Made by a program: the position numbers and the translations under genes. The notes under the pieces are model-generated. The model was not told where the DNA came from, did not search any database, and saw only the letters and a program-made list of their open reading frames with translations. Shown here in pieces: positions 52,788 through 62,070 of a stretch of 64,000 nt of DNA; position 1 is the first letter of the stretch; every line of letters starts with the position of its first letter. Source of the stretch: Bacteroidales bacterium (GTDB taxonomy: Bacteria > Bacteroidota > Bacteroidia > Bacteroidales > F082); the NCBI GenBank assembly GCA_015493525.1, contig WGCY01000001.1, forward strand, positions 56,192 through 120,191, given 5' to 3'.

Positions 52788-53645
52788 TTATTTTAAGTGT
52801 CTTCTTTTTACAAAAAGGCGAACTACACTGGATTTGAAGTACCTTTTCCAAAGAACGTAATGGTAATAATCCGTAATCTTAAAAATCGATTGCTTTTTAG
52901 TTTGTATATTGATTCCGAAATCACTGCTCAGATCTTTGGTTTTAATAACAGGTAGTCCTCTTTTAAAATTATTGGATACATTCTTGCTATGTATTACCTG
53001 TATCCAGTAGGGTTTCTCCAGTACGAAGACTGATTTTTTGTTTTTCTTTAACAGCTCTGTTGTTATCCCAAGCCTGAGTTCGGCCCATCGGGTGTGCTCT
53101 TTATAGAAAATGCCTTTTAATTTGGCTTTCTTTGTTGATTCTATAAGGCTGATAAACGGAGACATGGGATAATAGTAATGCGCCAGCGTGTTGTCGGCAA
53201 TGTTTAATGTATATCCTGATGCCAGCGAGATAAGAAACTCATCCTTTTGGATAAAATTATTTTGAATGGTGTTTACAGCATCTTTTTGAAGAGCATCGTC
53301 ATTGTCGCAGCGCGATGTAATAATCCATTCGGTATTGGAGGATAACTTCTTAATATCCTCTGTATATTTTACCATAAAGTGATCAAAGCTGTCTGCAAAA
53401 CAGAGTTTGACAAAATTAACCTCATCCAGCTTTTTTAACAGGTCATTAAATTTTTGAGGTGTCTTATTGTCAAAGTAGATTAACCATGTAAAGTTTTTGT
53501 TTGATTGATTTAAAAAAGAGGGCAGGCAGTAGCTGTCAAAAAGCTTAATCCGATCCTGTGTCCAGTTCACCCAATCTGTTTTGGCTTTAGCTCCGGAGGG
53601 AAATTTTCTCAGGTTAAACTGGGTAATTATGAAATGCTTAAACAT
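52788..53645 (-). CDS. Putative rhamnosyltransferase
   Basis: 285 aa of the putative rhamnosyl transferase family (GT-A-like). The segments HFIITQFNLR, TWLIYFDNKTP and TSRCDNDDAL (an acidic DNDD that may bind metal) are family hallmarks. The sugar specificity is named only by family and is not proven. It starts one nucleotide beyond the stop of the FkbM gene and is probably coupled to it. Confidence 0.8.
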   Translation of the reverse strand: MFKHFIITQFNLRKFPSGAKAKTDWVNWTQDRIKLFDSYCLPSFLNQSNKNFTWLIYFDNKTPQKFNDLLKKLDEVNFVKLCFADSFDHFMVKYTEDIKKLSSNTEWIITSRCDNDDALQKDAVNTIQNNFIQKDEFLISLASGYTLNIADNTLAHYYYPMSPFISLIESTKKAKLKGIFYKEHTRWAELRLGITTELLKKNKKSVFVLEKPYWIQVIHSKNVSNNFKRGLPVIKTKDLSSDFGINIQTKKQSIFKITDYYHYVLWKRYFKSSVVRLFVKRRHLK

Positions 53646-53646
53646 A

Positions 53647-54684
53647 TTAAATTATTTCATTTGGATAGGCCAGAAGGAAGGTCTCAGCATGACATGAATT
53701 ATTAGTAATAGTGTTGCTCAGTTTCCTTATCATAAATATATAATCGGGAAGCTCCGATTCCAAATATGGCTTTATTTCAAAAAATTCTATGGGATTGTGA
53801 TAAATGGCAATAGACAGTACCGGCCTGAATCTTTTTAATGATTTTAATCCGCCTTTAATACACTCCATTCCGGCACCTTCCACATCCACTTTGATAAAAG
53901 CTGGATGGATATTGTTTTCGGTGATAATAGTATCCAATGTTTTAAGCTCTACCAGAATTTCAGAAGCTTTTGTGCGACTGAGTTTTTTTATTGATAATCC
54001 TGCGGAACCACTATCAATAATTTTGACAGGCGGAAGGCCTTCCTTATCTGTTACTGCACAATTGATTACTTTGTATTTGTTTTCAGGAACAGAATTCAGA
54101 GCCATATTTTTCTTATATTCTATAATAGATTGCTCTGACATATCAATCGAATAGATTTTCCTGAAATTAAATTTCCTGAGTGCTATGGCAGAATCGCCGA
54201 CATAAGCCCCGATATCCATAAAGTCCTTGCCCTGAATATGCTCCTGAACTTTTGCAGGAAGCAGCGTAAGGCCGTGATAGAACGTAAAAACAGAACTTTC
54301 AAGTAAGGAGGAATTCAAATGAATATGAAGTTGTTTCCTGACCTTGCGTGCGTTAAATTTAATTTTCTCTTCTTCCAATAGTCCGCCAATAATCATTTTT
54401 TTATTTGGAATCAGCGGTTGCTTATATTTGAATTCAGGATAGTTCAGTATTCGGGTATAAATAACATCTACGGTCTTTATGGAGTACTCGTCCAGATTCG
54501 ATTTCAGATTACCAAGTTTTAAAGGCATATTATTCTCTGAGATATAACTTTTGAAACCTGTCCCAAAATAGTCTGAGATATAGATGTGATTATTTTTTTT
54601 AATTTGAAAAATAAATCTGGTAATTCTCTTGTAAAGAGTCGGGAATTTCTCTCGCATTACTTGTCCAACAAACGGAATAATCAT
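53647..54684 (-). CDS. FkbM family methyltransferase
   Basis: 345 aa. An N-terminal region of about 140 residues with no assigned domain is followed by a SAM-binding domain: motif I DFMDIGAYVGDSAIAL, then IYSIDMSE, and the FkbM segment LDTIITENNIHPAFIKVDVEGAGMECIKG. FkbM-type enzymes O-methylate sugars or polyketides; here a surface sugar is likely. A good minus-7/minus-33 pair lies directly upstream. Confidence 0.87.
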   Translation of the reverse strand: MIIPFVGQVMREKFPTLYKRITRFIFQIKKNNHIYISDYFGTGFKSYISENNMPLKLGNLKSNLDEYSIKTVDVIYTRILNYPEFKYKQPLIPNKKMIIGGLLEEEKIKFNARKVRKQLHIHLNSSLLESSVFTFYHGLTLLPAKVQEHIQGKDFMDIGAYVGDSAIALRKFNFRKIYSIDMSEQSIIEYKKNMALNSVPENKYKVINCAVTDKEGLPPVKIIDSGSAGLSIKKLSRTKASEILVELKTLDTIITENNIHPAFIKVDVEGAGMECIKGGLKSLKRFRPVLSIAIYHNPIEFFEIKPYLESELPDYIFMIRKLSNTITNNSCHAETFLLAYPNEII

Positions 54685-54711
54685 TATGAAATCAGGTTAA
54701 ATATAGCATTA

Positions 54712-54741
54712 CAAAAATACATTTTTTCATTGTGCTGACAA
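54712..54741 (-). promoter_or_regulatory. Promoter of the FkbM-rhamnosyltransferase-flippase operon
   Basis: On the minus strand, TTG at 54741-54739, a 19-nt spacer, then TATTTTTG at 54719-54712, matching TAnnTTTG. The FkbM ATG is 28 nt downstream. It could drive FkbM, the rhamnosyltransferase-like gene and perhaps the flippase. Confidence 0.6.
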
Positions 54742-54782
54742 TTGAGTTAACTATGAAATTATTCCCCGTTTTAAAAATAGCT

Positions 54783-55754
54783 TCATTCCACAATTTTATA
54801 CCGTTTTTTTATTAATGCCTCTTCCCGCGATAAACGGATACTCACATTTAATTCAAAGCCAATGAGAATGATAAAGGCATTGTAATAAATCCATACCAGC
54901 AGGATAATCAGTGACCCAATGGAGCCATACAGAATGTTGTACCGCGAGAAGTTCTCAAAATAGAGTTTGATAACGACACCGCCCACGATAAACATGCCTG
55001 TGGAAAGGATGGACCCTGCTGAAAAAAACCGGTAACGAACGTCTTTTCTGCCTGTTTTTAGCTGCCCGAAGTAGTACAAAATGGAGGTACTTAAAAAAGT
55101 GGCAAACAAAATGACCAGCCAGCGCAACAGTTGTAACGAAAATACGGAAAGTTTGCTGGTCAAAAGATGGTTTTTTGTCAGCAGGCGGATGGAAAGTTCG
55201 CCGAAACCAAGCAGCGAAAAAGAGGTGAAAACCAGCACGGAAAGAATGAGCATGAGCCCGAATGCAACCAGTTTTTGTTTAAGCCAGGGACGTTTCTCAG
55301 GGGCATGATAACTTTGGTTAAAGCCTTCAATAATGGCATCCACACCGTTGGTGGCAAAATAGATGGCCATGAAGAATCCTGCCGACAGCAATCCCTGGTT
55401 TGGCCGGCTGATAATCTCCACAACGGTATTTTTTACCATAATATAAATGTTCGAGGGGATAACCTCCTGCAACAGGTCAAGCAGGTAAAACTGGTAATGC
55501 TCCCCGGTTACAAACGGGATAAGGGTAAACAGGAACATGACAAACGGGATAAGTGCCAAAAAGAAGTTGTAAGCAATGGCTGCCGCCCGATAAGTGAGTA
55601 CCCCCTTAAAAAGCCCCCGAAAGAAAAAAACCAGCACATCGTACAACGGTTCTCCGTCAAAACCGGGCAATACAACCATGCGCAGCAGGTTTTTCAGCCT
55701 GAGATGAAAATGAAGGTACTTTCTTTTTATGTTATGCAAAGTAACGGGTTTCAT
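54783..55754 (-). CDS. YihY/BrkB family membrane protein
   Basis: 323 aa inner-membrane protein with six predicted transmembrane helices and the YihY signatures YRAAAIAYNFFLALIPFVMF and YGSIGSLIILLVWIYYNAFIILIGFELN. Once labelled ribonuclease BN, the family is now of unknown function. The start codon directly abuts the nadC stop, so the two are translationally coupled. Confidence 0.9.
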   Translation of the reverse strand: MKPVTLHNIKRKYLHFHLRLKNLLRMVVLPGFDGEPLYDVLVFFFRGLFKGVLTYRAAAIAYNFFLALIPFVMFLFTLIPFVTGEHYQFYLLDLLQEVIPSNIYIMVKNTVVEIISRPNQGLLSAGFFMAIYFATNGVDAIIEGFNQSYHAPEKRPWLKQKLVAFGLMLILSVLVFTSFSLLGFGELSIRLLTKNHLLTSKLSVFSLQLLRWLVILFATFLSTSILYYFGQLKTGRKDVRYRFFSAGSILSTGMFIVGGVVIKLYFENFSRYNILYGSIGSLIILLVWIYYNAFIILIGFELNVSIRLSREEALIKKRYKIVE

Positions 55755-56591
55755 TTATTTTACTGCCTTTAGGCTGATATCGAGACTTTTGATTTGATGG
55801 GTAAGTGCCCCCACGGAAATGAAATCAACCCCGGTTTCGGCATACGGCCTGATGGTTTCGGAAGTGATACCGCCGGAGGCTTCCGTTTCATATTTCCCGT
55901 TGATTAATTTTAATGCTTTACGCAGCTGTTGCGGGGTAAAATTATCCAGCATAATACGGTGGATGCCCCCAACTTTCAGAACCTCTTCCAGCTCAAGAAA
56001 GTTGCGTGTTTCAATTTCTATCTTTAAATCTAAATGATTTTTCTTCAGGTAGTGATGAACTTTTTCAATGGCCTGACGGATACCGCCGGCAAAATCGATG
56101 TGGTTGTCTTTAATCATAATCATGTCGTACAGTCCGAAACGGTGGTTTTCGCCTCCGCCCGCTTTTACGGCCATTTTCTCAAAGATACGGTTACAGGGCG
56201 TTGTCTTCCGCGTATCCAGTACTTTGGTGTGCAAACCGCTGAGCCTGTGCACCACATCGGCGGTAAAAGTGGCAATGCCGCTCATTCGCTGAACATAGTT
56301 GAGTGCTGTACGTTCACCGGAAAGTAATATTTGTGCTTTCCCATGGATAAACATTATTTTATCGCCGGGAACAATCCGGTCTCCATCACCTTTCAGAATG
56401 TCAACAGCCGTTTTGCCGTCCAGTATTTTAAATACTTTTTCTGCAATTTCTGTCCCGGCCAATATGCCCTTTTCTTTGGCCAGCATGACGGCTGTGCCCA
56501 TGGCGTTTTCGTCAATGGTTGCCAGCGAAGTGTGGTCGCCGTTTCCGAGGTCTTCTTCCAGTGCTTTGTGTATCAGTTCGTCTATCGTCAT
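55755..56591 (-). CDS. nadC: Nicotinate-nucleotide pyrophosphorylase (carboxylating)
   Basis: Quinolinate phosphoribosyltransferase of de novo NAD synthesis, 278 aa. Family segments are ALEEDLGNGDHTS, ERTALNYVQRMSGIAT, DTRKTTP, VKAGGGENHRFGLYDMIMIKDNHI, and ASGGITSETI. The residue after TTP is C rather than the more common G/L. It overlaps the DUF4783 stop by 4 nt (ATGA-type) and abuts yihY. Confidence 0.96.
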   Translation of the reverse strand: MTIDELIHKALEEDLGNGDHTSLATIDENAMGTAVMLAKEKGILAGTEIAEKVFKILDGKTAVDILKGDGDRIVPGDKIMFIHGKAQILLSGERTALNYVQRMSGIATFTADVVHRLSGLHTKVLDTRKTTPCNRIFEKMAVKAGGGENHRFGLYDMIMIKDNHIDFAGGIRQAIEKVHHYLKKNHLDLKIEIETRNFLELEEVLKVGGIHRIMLDNFTPQQLRKALKLINGKYETEASGGITSETIRPYAETGVDFISVGALTHQIKSLDISLKAVK

Positions 56592-56992
56592 TTTCTGATT
56601 TGTTCGATGTCCATTTGTTGAACCTGAAAACTATTCTCCCCCGGGCTGAACAAAAAATAGACATTCCACAACGTAGTATCACAGCTGTATTGACCGATTA
56701 AATAGTAGTTGTCACCGGAATATCCGTTTTCTTTGAGAGAAAATCCTGTGGCTTTGTGTTCCTGAAAAAATTGCTGCAAAAGCCATTGGGATTTCTCCCG
56801 GGCAAAGAACCCCTTTTCTCCCGGGAGGTTTACGTTTACAAATCCTTTGAAATATTTTTTTAGCTGAGCAGCGTTTCCATTTGAAAAGGATGTTGTAAAA
56901 TCCTTTTTTATCTGTTGCTGTTTTTGCTGGGAAAATCCCCACGCGGGCCAGCTGACAAGCAACAGAAACAGAACAAAACTTTTCATTTTCAT
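56588..56992 (-). CDS. DUF4783 family exported protein
   Basis: 134 aa. A signal peptide (cleavage near WGFSQ) and a NTF2-like small domain with FSNGNAAQLKKYF and YYLIGQY. Function unknown. Lies 5' of nadC with a 4-nt overlap, an arrangement I expect to be conserved in relatives; it may not be functionally related to NAD synthesis. ATG at 56986 is an alternative start. Confidence 0.8.
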   Translation of the reverse strand: MKMKSFVLFLLLVSWPAWGFSQQKQQQIKKDFTTSFSNGNAAQLKKYFKGFVNVNLPGEKGFFAREKSQWLLQQFFQEHKATGFSLKENGYSGDNYYLIGQYSCDTTLWNVYFLFSPGENSFQVQQMDIEQIRK

Positions 56993-57008
56993 AGCCTGAA
57001 AATTTGGT

Positions 57009-57016
57009 CAAAAATA
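57009..57016 (-). promoter_or_regulatory. Minus-7 element for the DUF4783-nadC-yihY operon
   Basis: Minus strand TATTTTTG, matching TAnnTTTG, 17 nt before the DUF4783 ATG. Confidence 0.5.
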
Positions 57017-57085
57017 CGAAATTTACCCAATGCCGGTGTTGAAATCTTTTTCGGGATGCCGGTTCTGTCAAAAATGATTTTAAGT

Positions 57086-57093
57086 TACATTTG
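57086..57093 (+). promoter_or_regulatory. Minus-7 element for the SDR gene
   Basis: TACATTTG, matching TAnnTTTG, 35 nt before the ATG at 57128; it supports that start over upstream in-frame candidates. Confidence 0.5.
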
Positions 57094-57127
57094 GAGAAAA
57101 AAACAACCAGGCTTAAAAGCTGAAAAT

Positions 57128-57820
57128 ATGAAGAAAATAGTCGTTTCAGGAGGTAGCAGTGGCATCGGAAAGGCATTGGTGGAAACATTTGTCCGGCAGG
57201 GCTTTGAGGTTTTTACTTTTGCCCGTTCCCGGGAGCATTTGGATCAGCTTTCCCGTAAGTTTGCATCATCAGGTTTATTGCACACTTATGTTTTTGATTT
57301 GAAAACCGGTGATTTTTCTCTGCTTGCCCATAAAATAAAAGAAACCATCGGTGGCATAGACCGGATGATAAACAATGCCGGAATGTTGGTAAACAAACCT
57401 TTCCTGGAACTTACCGAAGCTGAGGTGGAAGATACTTTTCGTGTAAACGTGTTGGCTGTTTTCCCGTTGGTACAACATCTTTTTCCTTTGTTTTCGCCGG
57501 GGGCGCATATTGTAAACATAACCAGCATGGGAGGGGTACAGGGAAGTGTGAAATTTGAAGGGCTTTCGGCGTATAGTGCCGCCAAGGGTGCATTGGCCGT
57601 GCTGACGGAAAGTATGGCCGCAGAATTTTCGGGGCAGCATGTCAGCGTGAACGCCCTTGCCCTCGGTGCCGTTCAAACGGAAATGCTTTCGGCGGCTTTC
57701 CCCGGCTACAAAGCTCCGGTTGCTCCGGACGAAATAGCTGCATTTGTTGCTGATTTTACCCTGAACGGTCATCGCTATTTTAACGGAAAAATTCTTCCCG
57801 TGTCGTTGTCTACGCCTTAA
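57128..57820 (+). CDS. Short-chain dehydrogenase/reductase
   Basis: 230 aa classical SDR. Cofactor motif GGSSGIGKA (8-16), structural NNAG (82-85), serine in ITSMGG and the catalytic pair Y149/K153 in YSAAKGAL. An R in FARSREHL suggests NADP(H) preference. The substrate is unknown. The long in-frame reading from 56915 crosses the divergent promoter region and is not believed. Confidence 0.9.
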   Translation: MKKIVVSGGSSGIGKALVETFVRQGFEVFTFARSREHLDQLSRKFASSGLLHTYVFDLKTGDFSLLAHKIKETIGGIDRMINNAGMLVNKPFLELTEAEVEDTFRVNVLAVFPLVQHLFPLFSPGAHIVNITSMGGVQGSVKFEGLSAYSAAKGALAVLTESMAAEFSGQHVSVNALALGAVQTEMLSAAFPGYKAPVAPDEIAAFVADFTLNGHRYFNGKILPVSLSTP

Positions 57821-57823
57821 CCC

Positions 57824-57860
57824 GCTTCGGACGTCCACACCCGAAGTTTCAACTTTTTTT
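57824..57860 (+). terminator. Probable terminator after the SDR gene
   Basis: CTTCGG (57825-57830) pairs with CCGAAG (57841-57846), loop of 10 nt, followed by TTTCAACTTTTTTT. Confidence 0.55.
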
Positions 57861-57889
57861 ATCTTCTCCAATCCCATTCAAAAAAGTTT

Positions 57890-57897
57890 TAGTTTTG
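57890..57897 (+). promoter_or_regulatory. Minus-7 element for rseC
   Basis: TAGTTTTG, matching TAnnTTTG, 23 nt before the ATG at 57921. Confidence 0.45.
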
Positions 57898-57920
57898 TTA
57901 CTTCTTTTAAATAGCTCATT

Positions 57921-58340
57921 ATGGCCGTAGGCGAAGAAACGGTAACCCATCCGGGAGTGGTCCGAAAAGTTGAAGGGGACAAAGCGGAGATATCCGTTAT
58001 CTCCAAGGCCAGTTGTGTTTCCTGTTCACTGAACAATATTTGTTCGGTGAGCGACATGAAAGAAAAAATTATCGAGGTTGACAGGGCTGAGCTGGGGAGG
58101 TACAGCGAAGGCGAGAATGTGGTGGTAGAGATGAAGCAGTCATATGGCACCTGGGCTGTGCTGCTCGGCTATTTCTTTCCGTTTTTGGTGCTTTTCCTCG
58201 GGCTGATGCTTTTCCTCCACTGGGGCCTTGACCAGGGACTGGCCGGAATATTGGCCATTGCCTTGTTGGTTCCTTATTACGGCCTGCTTTACCTGCTGCG
58301 CGGATTTTTCAAAAAACGGTTCCGCTACCATATCCAATAA
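57921..58340 (+). CDS. rseC: SoxR-reducing system protein RseC family
   Basis: 139 aa. A cysteine-containing N-terminal domain (C32, C35 and C41 in SCVSCSLNNIC) is followed by two transmembrane helices (about 80-99 and 103-124) and a basic C-terminus. RseC/RsxC-linked proteins are found with Rnf (Rsx) complexes, and in E. coli take part in re-reducing SoxR. In Bacteroidota it usually precedes rnfB, as here, and may assist Rnf assembly or iron-sulfur handling; that is inference. Confidence 0.88.
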   Translation: MAVGEETVTHPGVVRKVEGDKAEISVISKASCVSCSLNNICSVSDMKEKIIEVDRAELGRYSEGENVVVEMKQSYGTWAVLLGYFFPFLVLFLGLMLFLHWGLDQGLAGILAIALLVPYYGLLYLLRGFFKKRFRYHIQ

Positions 58341-58693
58341 TATCCCGTTTTATACGGAAGGTGTAGATATCCTGAAATTTCGGATGTTTCATTTTTATGA
58401 TTTTTTCTCCTGTCATCCGAAAACAGGGGCGGCTGATATTTTAAGGCATTCTAAATAATTTCTCGTTATAAATTTTCAGCTCTCTTTGTTTGGATTGTAT
58501 ATTGCTGACTATCAGTGGTGGATAAACAATTTAACGATTCTGGATAATTTTTATAAATTCTATTTATGCAAAGAAATACCCGCTCTTTTTATGCTGTCAT
58601 TCTTTCACAATACAGTTGGAATTTCAAATGTTTTACTTTTGTTAGCCACAATTAAAAAGGGGATGCTTTCAATGTAAACTAAAACGCATACTT
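58341..58693 (+). other. 353-nt gap between rseC and rnfB, no gene recognised
   Basis: AT-rich. No ORF with coding character on either strand and no tRNA or strong hairpin. It holds a TACTTTTG minus-7 element near the rnfB end, so rnfB may have its own promoter separate from rseC. Confidence 0.6.
58634..58641 (+). promoter_or_regulatory. Minus-7 element for the rnf operon
   Basis: TACTTTTG, matching TAnnTTTG, 52 nt before the rnfB GTG. A TTG lies 15 nt upstream, shorter than ideal spacing. Confidence 0.5.
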
Positions 58694-59650
58694 GTGGATC
58701 ATATAGTAATAATTTCGGTGGCGGTACTTGGGATACTCGCACTTGTCTCGGCAGTCATATTATTTTTTGTTGCCAGCAAATTTAAGGTTTATGAAGACCC
58801 GAAAATAGATGAGGTGGAGACTGTATTGCCCAAAGCCAATTGTGGTGGTTGCGGTTACCCCGGATGCCGTGCATTTGCAGAGGCTTCCACCAAAAATGCT
58901 AAAAAAGAAAAAAGCCTCGAAGGGTTTTTCTGTCCGGTGGGCGGAAACGATGTCATGAAAAAAGTAGCGGATATTCTTGGGCTTGAAATTGAAGAAAAAG
59001 ACCCGATGATTGCCGTGGTACGCTGCAATGGCTCTTTTGCCCATTCTCCCAACAAGGTGAACTTTGAAGGTGTAACTTCCTGTTCGTTTGCCCATGCATT
59101 GTATGCCGGCGAGGGAGGCTGCCAGTATGGCTGTTTGGGGCTGGGCGATTGTGTGGATGCCTGTGAATTTGATGCCATCCACATGAACCCGGAAACCGGG
59201 TTGCCGGTAGTCAATGACAAATGTACGGCTTGCGGTGCCTGTGTTATTGCCTGTCCGCGCGACATTATCGAACTGCGCAAGAAAGGCCCTAAAGACAAGC
59301 GTATCTTTGTTTCCTGCGTTAACAAAGAAAAAGGAGCTACTGCCATAAAGAACTGCGAGGTAGCTTGTATTGGTTGCGGAAAATGTGAAAAAGTCTGCGA
59401 ATTTGATGCCATTACCATTACCAGCTTTTTGTCCTATATTGATTTTGATAAGTGCCGGTTGTGCCGCAAATGTGTGGAAGTTTGTCCTACGAACGCCATC
59501 TGGGAGGTGAATTTTAAACCGCGAAAACCCAAACCGGTAGTGGCATCTAAACCTGTTGAAAAACCCATCAAGGTGGAGGTAAAAAAGCAGGAAATCATCA
59601 TGGAAACGAAAAAAGAAGAAGATTCAAACACCGAAAAATCCGAGAAATAA
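58694..59650 (+). CDS. rnfB: Rnf electron transport complex subunit RnfB
   Basis: 318 aa. One N-terminal transmembrane helix (about 5-27), then the Fe-S motif C50-x2-C53-x4-C58 and a later C in FFCPVGG (a 4Fe-4S cluster), followed by four-cysteine ferredoxin motifs (CTACGACVIACP, CIGCGKCEKVC, CRLCRKCVEVCP). The C-terminal tail is lysine- and glutamate-rich. RnfB passes electrons from ferredoxin into the complex. The start is a GTG: no ATG is available in frame before the membrane helix. Confidence 0.95.
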   Translation: MDHIVIISVAVLGILALVSAVILFFVASKFKVYEDPKIDEVETVLPKANCGGCGYPGCRAFAEASTKNAKKEKSLEGFFCPVGGNDVMKKVADILGLEIEEKDPMIAVVRCNGSFAHSPNKVNFEGVTSCSFAHALYAGEGGCQYGCLGLGDCVDACEFDAIHMNPETGLPVVNDKCTACGACVIACPRDIIELRKKGPKDKRIFVSCVNKEKGATAIKNCEVACIGCGKCEKVCEFDAITITSFLSYIDFDKCRLCRKCVEVCPTNAIWEVNFKPRKPKPVVASKPVEKPIKVEVKKQEIIMETKKEEDSNTEKSEK

Positions 59651-59651
59651 T

Positions 59652-60992
59652 ATGGGGCTTTTAAAAACTTTTGTGTTGGGGGGCATTCATCCTCCGGAAA
59701 ACAAATTGTCGGCAAACCAGCCCATCCGGGCACTGGCGGTTCCATCACAGGTGGTTGTTCCCATGGGGCAAAATCTGGGGGCACCCTCCAGACCGGTGGT
59801 GAAAAGGGGCGAGAAAGTAAAAACCGGCCAGCTGATTGCCGAAGCCGGCGGGTTTATCTCTTCCCACTTGCATTCGCCGGTCTCAGGGACTATTTTTAAA
59901 ATAGATAATGTCATGGACATGTCCGGATATCGCCGGCCGGCATTTATCATAAAAGTGGAAGGCGATGAGTGGATGGACAACATCGACCGCTCGGAGAAGC
60001 TGGTAACCGATGTGAACTTCACACCGGAGGAGATTGTTGCCAAAGTGAAAGCGGCCGGCATTGTCGGGATGGGTGGTGCCACTTTTCCCACCCACGTCAA
60101 ACTGATGCCCCCTCCGGGCAAAAAAGCCGAATACCTGATTATTAACGGGGTGGAATGCGAGCCTTATCTTACTGCCGACCATCAGCTTATGCTCGAAAAA
60201 GGAGCGGAAATAGTGGTGGGGACAAAGTTGTTGATGAAAGCGTTGAAGGTCGGAAAGGCGGTTATTGGTATTGAAAACAACAAACCGGATGCCATCAGGC
60301 AGATGAACGAACTGACGGCCGGCGAAGAGAATATTTCCGTTCAGCCCCTTCGGGTAAAATATCCGCAGGGTGGCGAGAAACAATTAATCAAGGCTGTTAC
60401 CCGCCGGGAAGTGCCTTCTGGGAAGCTGCCGATTGAAGTGGGCTGTGTGGTGCAAAATGTGGGGACAGCTTTTGCCGTTTACGAAGCGGTAACCAAAAAC
60501 AAACCCCTTATCGAACGGGTGGTAACTGTTACCGGAAAAGCGTTGAAAAAACCGTCTAACCTGAAAGTACGTATCGGGACACCCGTAAGCTTTTTATTGG
60601 AAGAGGCGGGTGGCCTGCCTGAGGATACAGGAAAAATTATTGGTGGCGGCCCAATGATGGGAAAAGCCGTAGCCACAATGGATGTGCCTGTAGTAAAAGG
60701 TACTTCCGGTATTTTGTTGATGCGCGAAGATGCATCTCACCGCCCTGTTGAAGGCCCTTGTATCCGCTGTTCCAAATGTACACAGGTGTGTCCCATGGGG
60801 CTGGAGCCGTTTTTACTTTCCCGCCTGGCCCGGACAGGCCGTTTTGAAACTGCCGAACAGGAAAGTGTAATGGATTGCATAGAGTGTGGCTCGTGCCAAT
60901 ATACCTGCCCGGCCAATATTCCCCTGCTCGACTATTTGCGGCTGGGAAAAAATAAAGTAGGGGCCATGATCAGGGCACGTACGCGAAAGTAA
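59652..60992 (+). CDS. rnfC: Rnf electron transport complex subunit RnfC
   Basis: 446 aa peripheral subunit binding NADH/FMN. A biotinyl/lipoyl-like N-terminal segment (about 35-80), the flavin/NADH loop GIVGMGGATFPTHVKL, IGGGPMMG, and two 4Fe-4S motifs (CIRCSKCTQVCP and CIECGSCQYTCP) in the last 100 residues. Starts one nucleotide after the rnfB stop. Confidence 0.96.
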   Translation: MGLLKTFVLGGIHPPENKLSANQPIRALAVPSQVVVPMGQNLGAPSRPVVKRGEKVKTGQLIAEAGGFISSHLHSPVSGTIFKIDNVMDMSGYRRPAFIIKVEGDEWMDNIDRSEKLVTDVNFTPEEIVAKVKAAGIVGMGGATFPTHVKLMPPPGKKAEYLIINGVECEPYLTADHQLMLEKGAEIVVGTKLLMKALKVGKAVIGIENNKPDAIRQMNELTAGEENISVQPLRVKYPQGGEKQLIKAVTRREVPSGKLPIEVGCVVQNVGTAFAVYEAVTKNKPLIERVVTVTGKALKKPSNLKVRIGTPVSFLLEEAGGLPEDTGKIIGGGPMMGKAVATMDVPVVKGTSGILLMREDASHRPVEGPCIRCSKCTQVCPMGLEPFLLSRLARTGRFETAEQESVMDCIECGSCQYTCPANIPLLDYLRLGKNKVGAMIRARTRK

Positions 60993-61027
60993 AATGATTG
61001 GTTTTTTATTGAATTGAAAGAAAAAAT

Positions 61028-62026
61028 ATGAATATGCTGACAATTTCGGGTTCTCCGCACTTACACAGCGACAACTCTACACGGAAAATCATGTATGGCG
61101 TTGTGATAGCTTTGCTCCCGGCAATGTTTATTGCGGTGTGGTACTTTGGGCTGGGAGCCCTCAAAGTGATTTTGCTTTCAGTGGGCTTTAGCCTTTTCTT
61201 CGAATGGTTTATACAAAAATATTTCATCGGGGGTTCACTTACCATTACCGATGGCTCAGCCATGGTTACCGGTATCTTGTTGGCTTTCAACGTACCTTCC
61301 AATCTGCCGTGGTGGATGGTCATTATTGGTGCCTTGGTGGCCATTGGAATAGGCAAGATGTCGTTTGGCGGCCTGGGAAAGAACATTTTTAATCCGGCGT
61401 TGGTTTCACGTGTTTTTCTGCTGGTTTCATTTCCGGTGGCCATGACTTCCTGGCCAAAGCCTTCGCCCATTACCAAAACATTGGTGGACACCATTACCGG
61501 CCCGACACCTTTGGGATATATTAAAGAAGGGTTGGGTGCAGGCAAGACACTGGCAGAGCTGACACCGCACCTGCCTTCCTATGCCCAGCAACTAATGGGA
61601 CAAATGGGCGGCTCATTGGGCGAGGTCTCTGCTTTGGCCCTGATTATTGGCGGAATCTATATGCTTTGGAAAAAGATTATTACCTGGGAGATACCCGTTT
61701 CCGTGCTGCTCACTGTCTTTGTCGTTTCCGGAATCCTGTGGCTTATCAATCCGCAAAAGTATATGGATCCGGTATTTAACTTGTTGACCGGTGGTGTGAT
61801 GCTCGGTGCTATTTTTATGGCGACGGACATGGTTACCTCGCCCATGACCAGGGGAGGACAACTGATATTTGGCTTTGGTATCGGGTTGATAACCGTGCTT
61901 ATACGTGTGTGGGGAGCTTATCCCGAAGGCGTTTCGTTTGCTATTTTGCTTATGAATGCTGTGGTGCCCCTGATAAACCGTGGGTTTAAACCCAAACGTT
62001 TTGGTACGGCCAGGGTAGCATCCTGA
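61028..62026 (+). CDS. rnfD: Rnf electron transport complex subunit RnfD
   Basis: 332 aa membrane subunit with about eight transmembrane helices. The covalent FMN threonine is probably T160 in DTITGPTPL, by analogy with the S/TGxTxL motif of RnfD and NqrB. N-terminal SGSPHLHSDNSTRKIM is typical. Conducts ion pumping with RnfA, RnfE and RnfG. Confidence 0.95.
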   Translation: MNMLTISGSPHLHSDNSTRKIMYGVVIALLPAMFIAVWYFGLGALKVILLSVGFSLFFEWFIQKYFIGGSLTITDGSAMVTGILLAFNVPSNLPWWMVIIGALVAIGIGKMSFGGLGKNIFNPALVSRVFLLVSFPVAMTSWPKPSPITKTLVDTITGPTPLGYIKEGLGAGKTLAELTPHLPSYAQQLMGQMGGSLGEVSALALIIGGIYMLWKKIITWEIPVSVLLTVFVVSGILWLINPQKYMDPVFNLLTGGVMLGAIFMATDMVTSPMTRGGQLIFGFGIGLITVLIRVWGAYPEGVSFAILLMNAVVPLINRGFKPKRFGTARVAS

Positions 62027-62070
62027 GAAGTTTAACTTTTTAAAATGGAAACAATAAACAACTTGTAAAA

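Noticed and set aside
56915..57127. Upstream extension of the SDR gene
   Set aside because: It overlaps the divergent DUF4783 gene and its promoter; SDR family similarity starts at 57128.
58486..58677. 63-codon ORF between rseC and rnfB
   Set aside because: Composition is not gene-like and no family, start signal or coupling was seen; it covers the likely rnf promoter.
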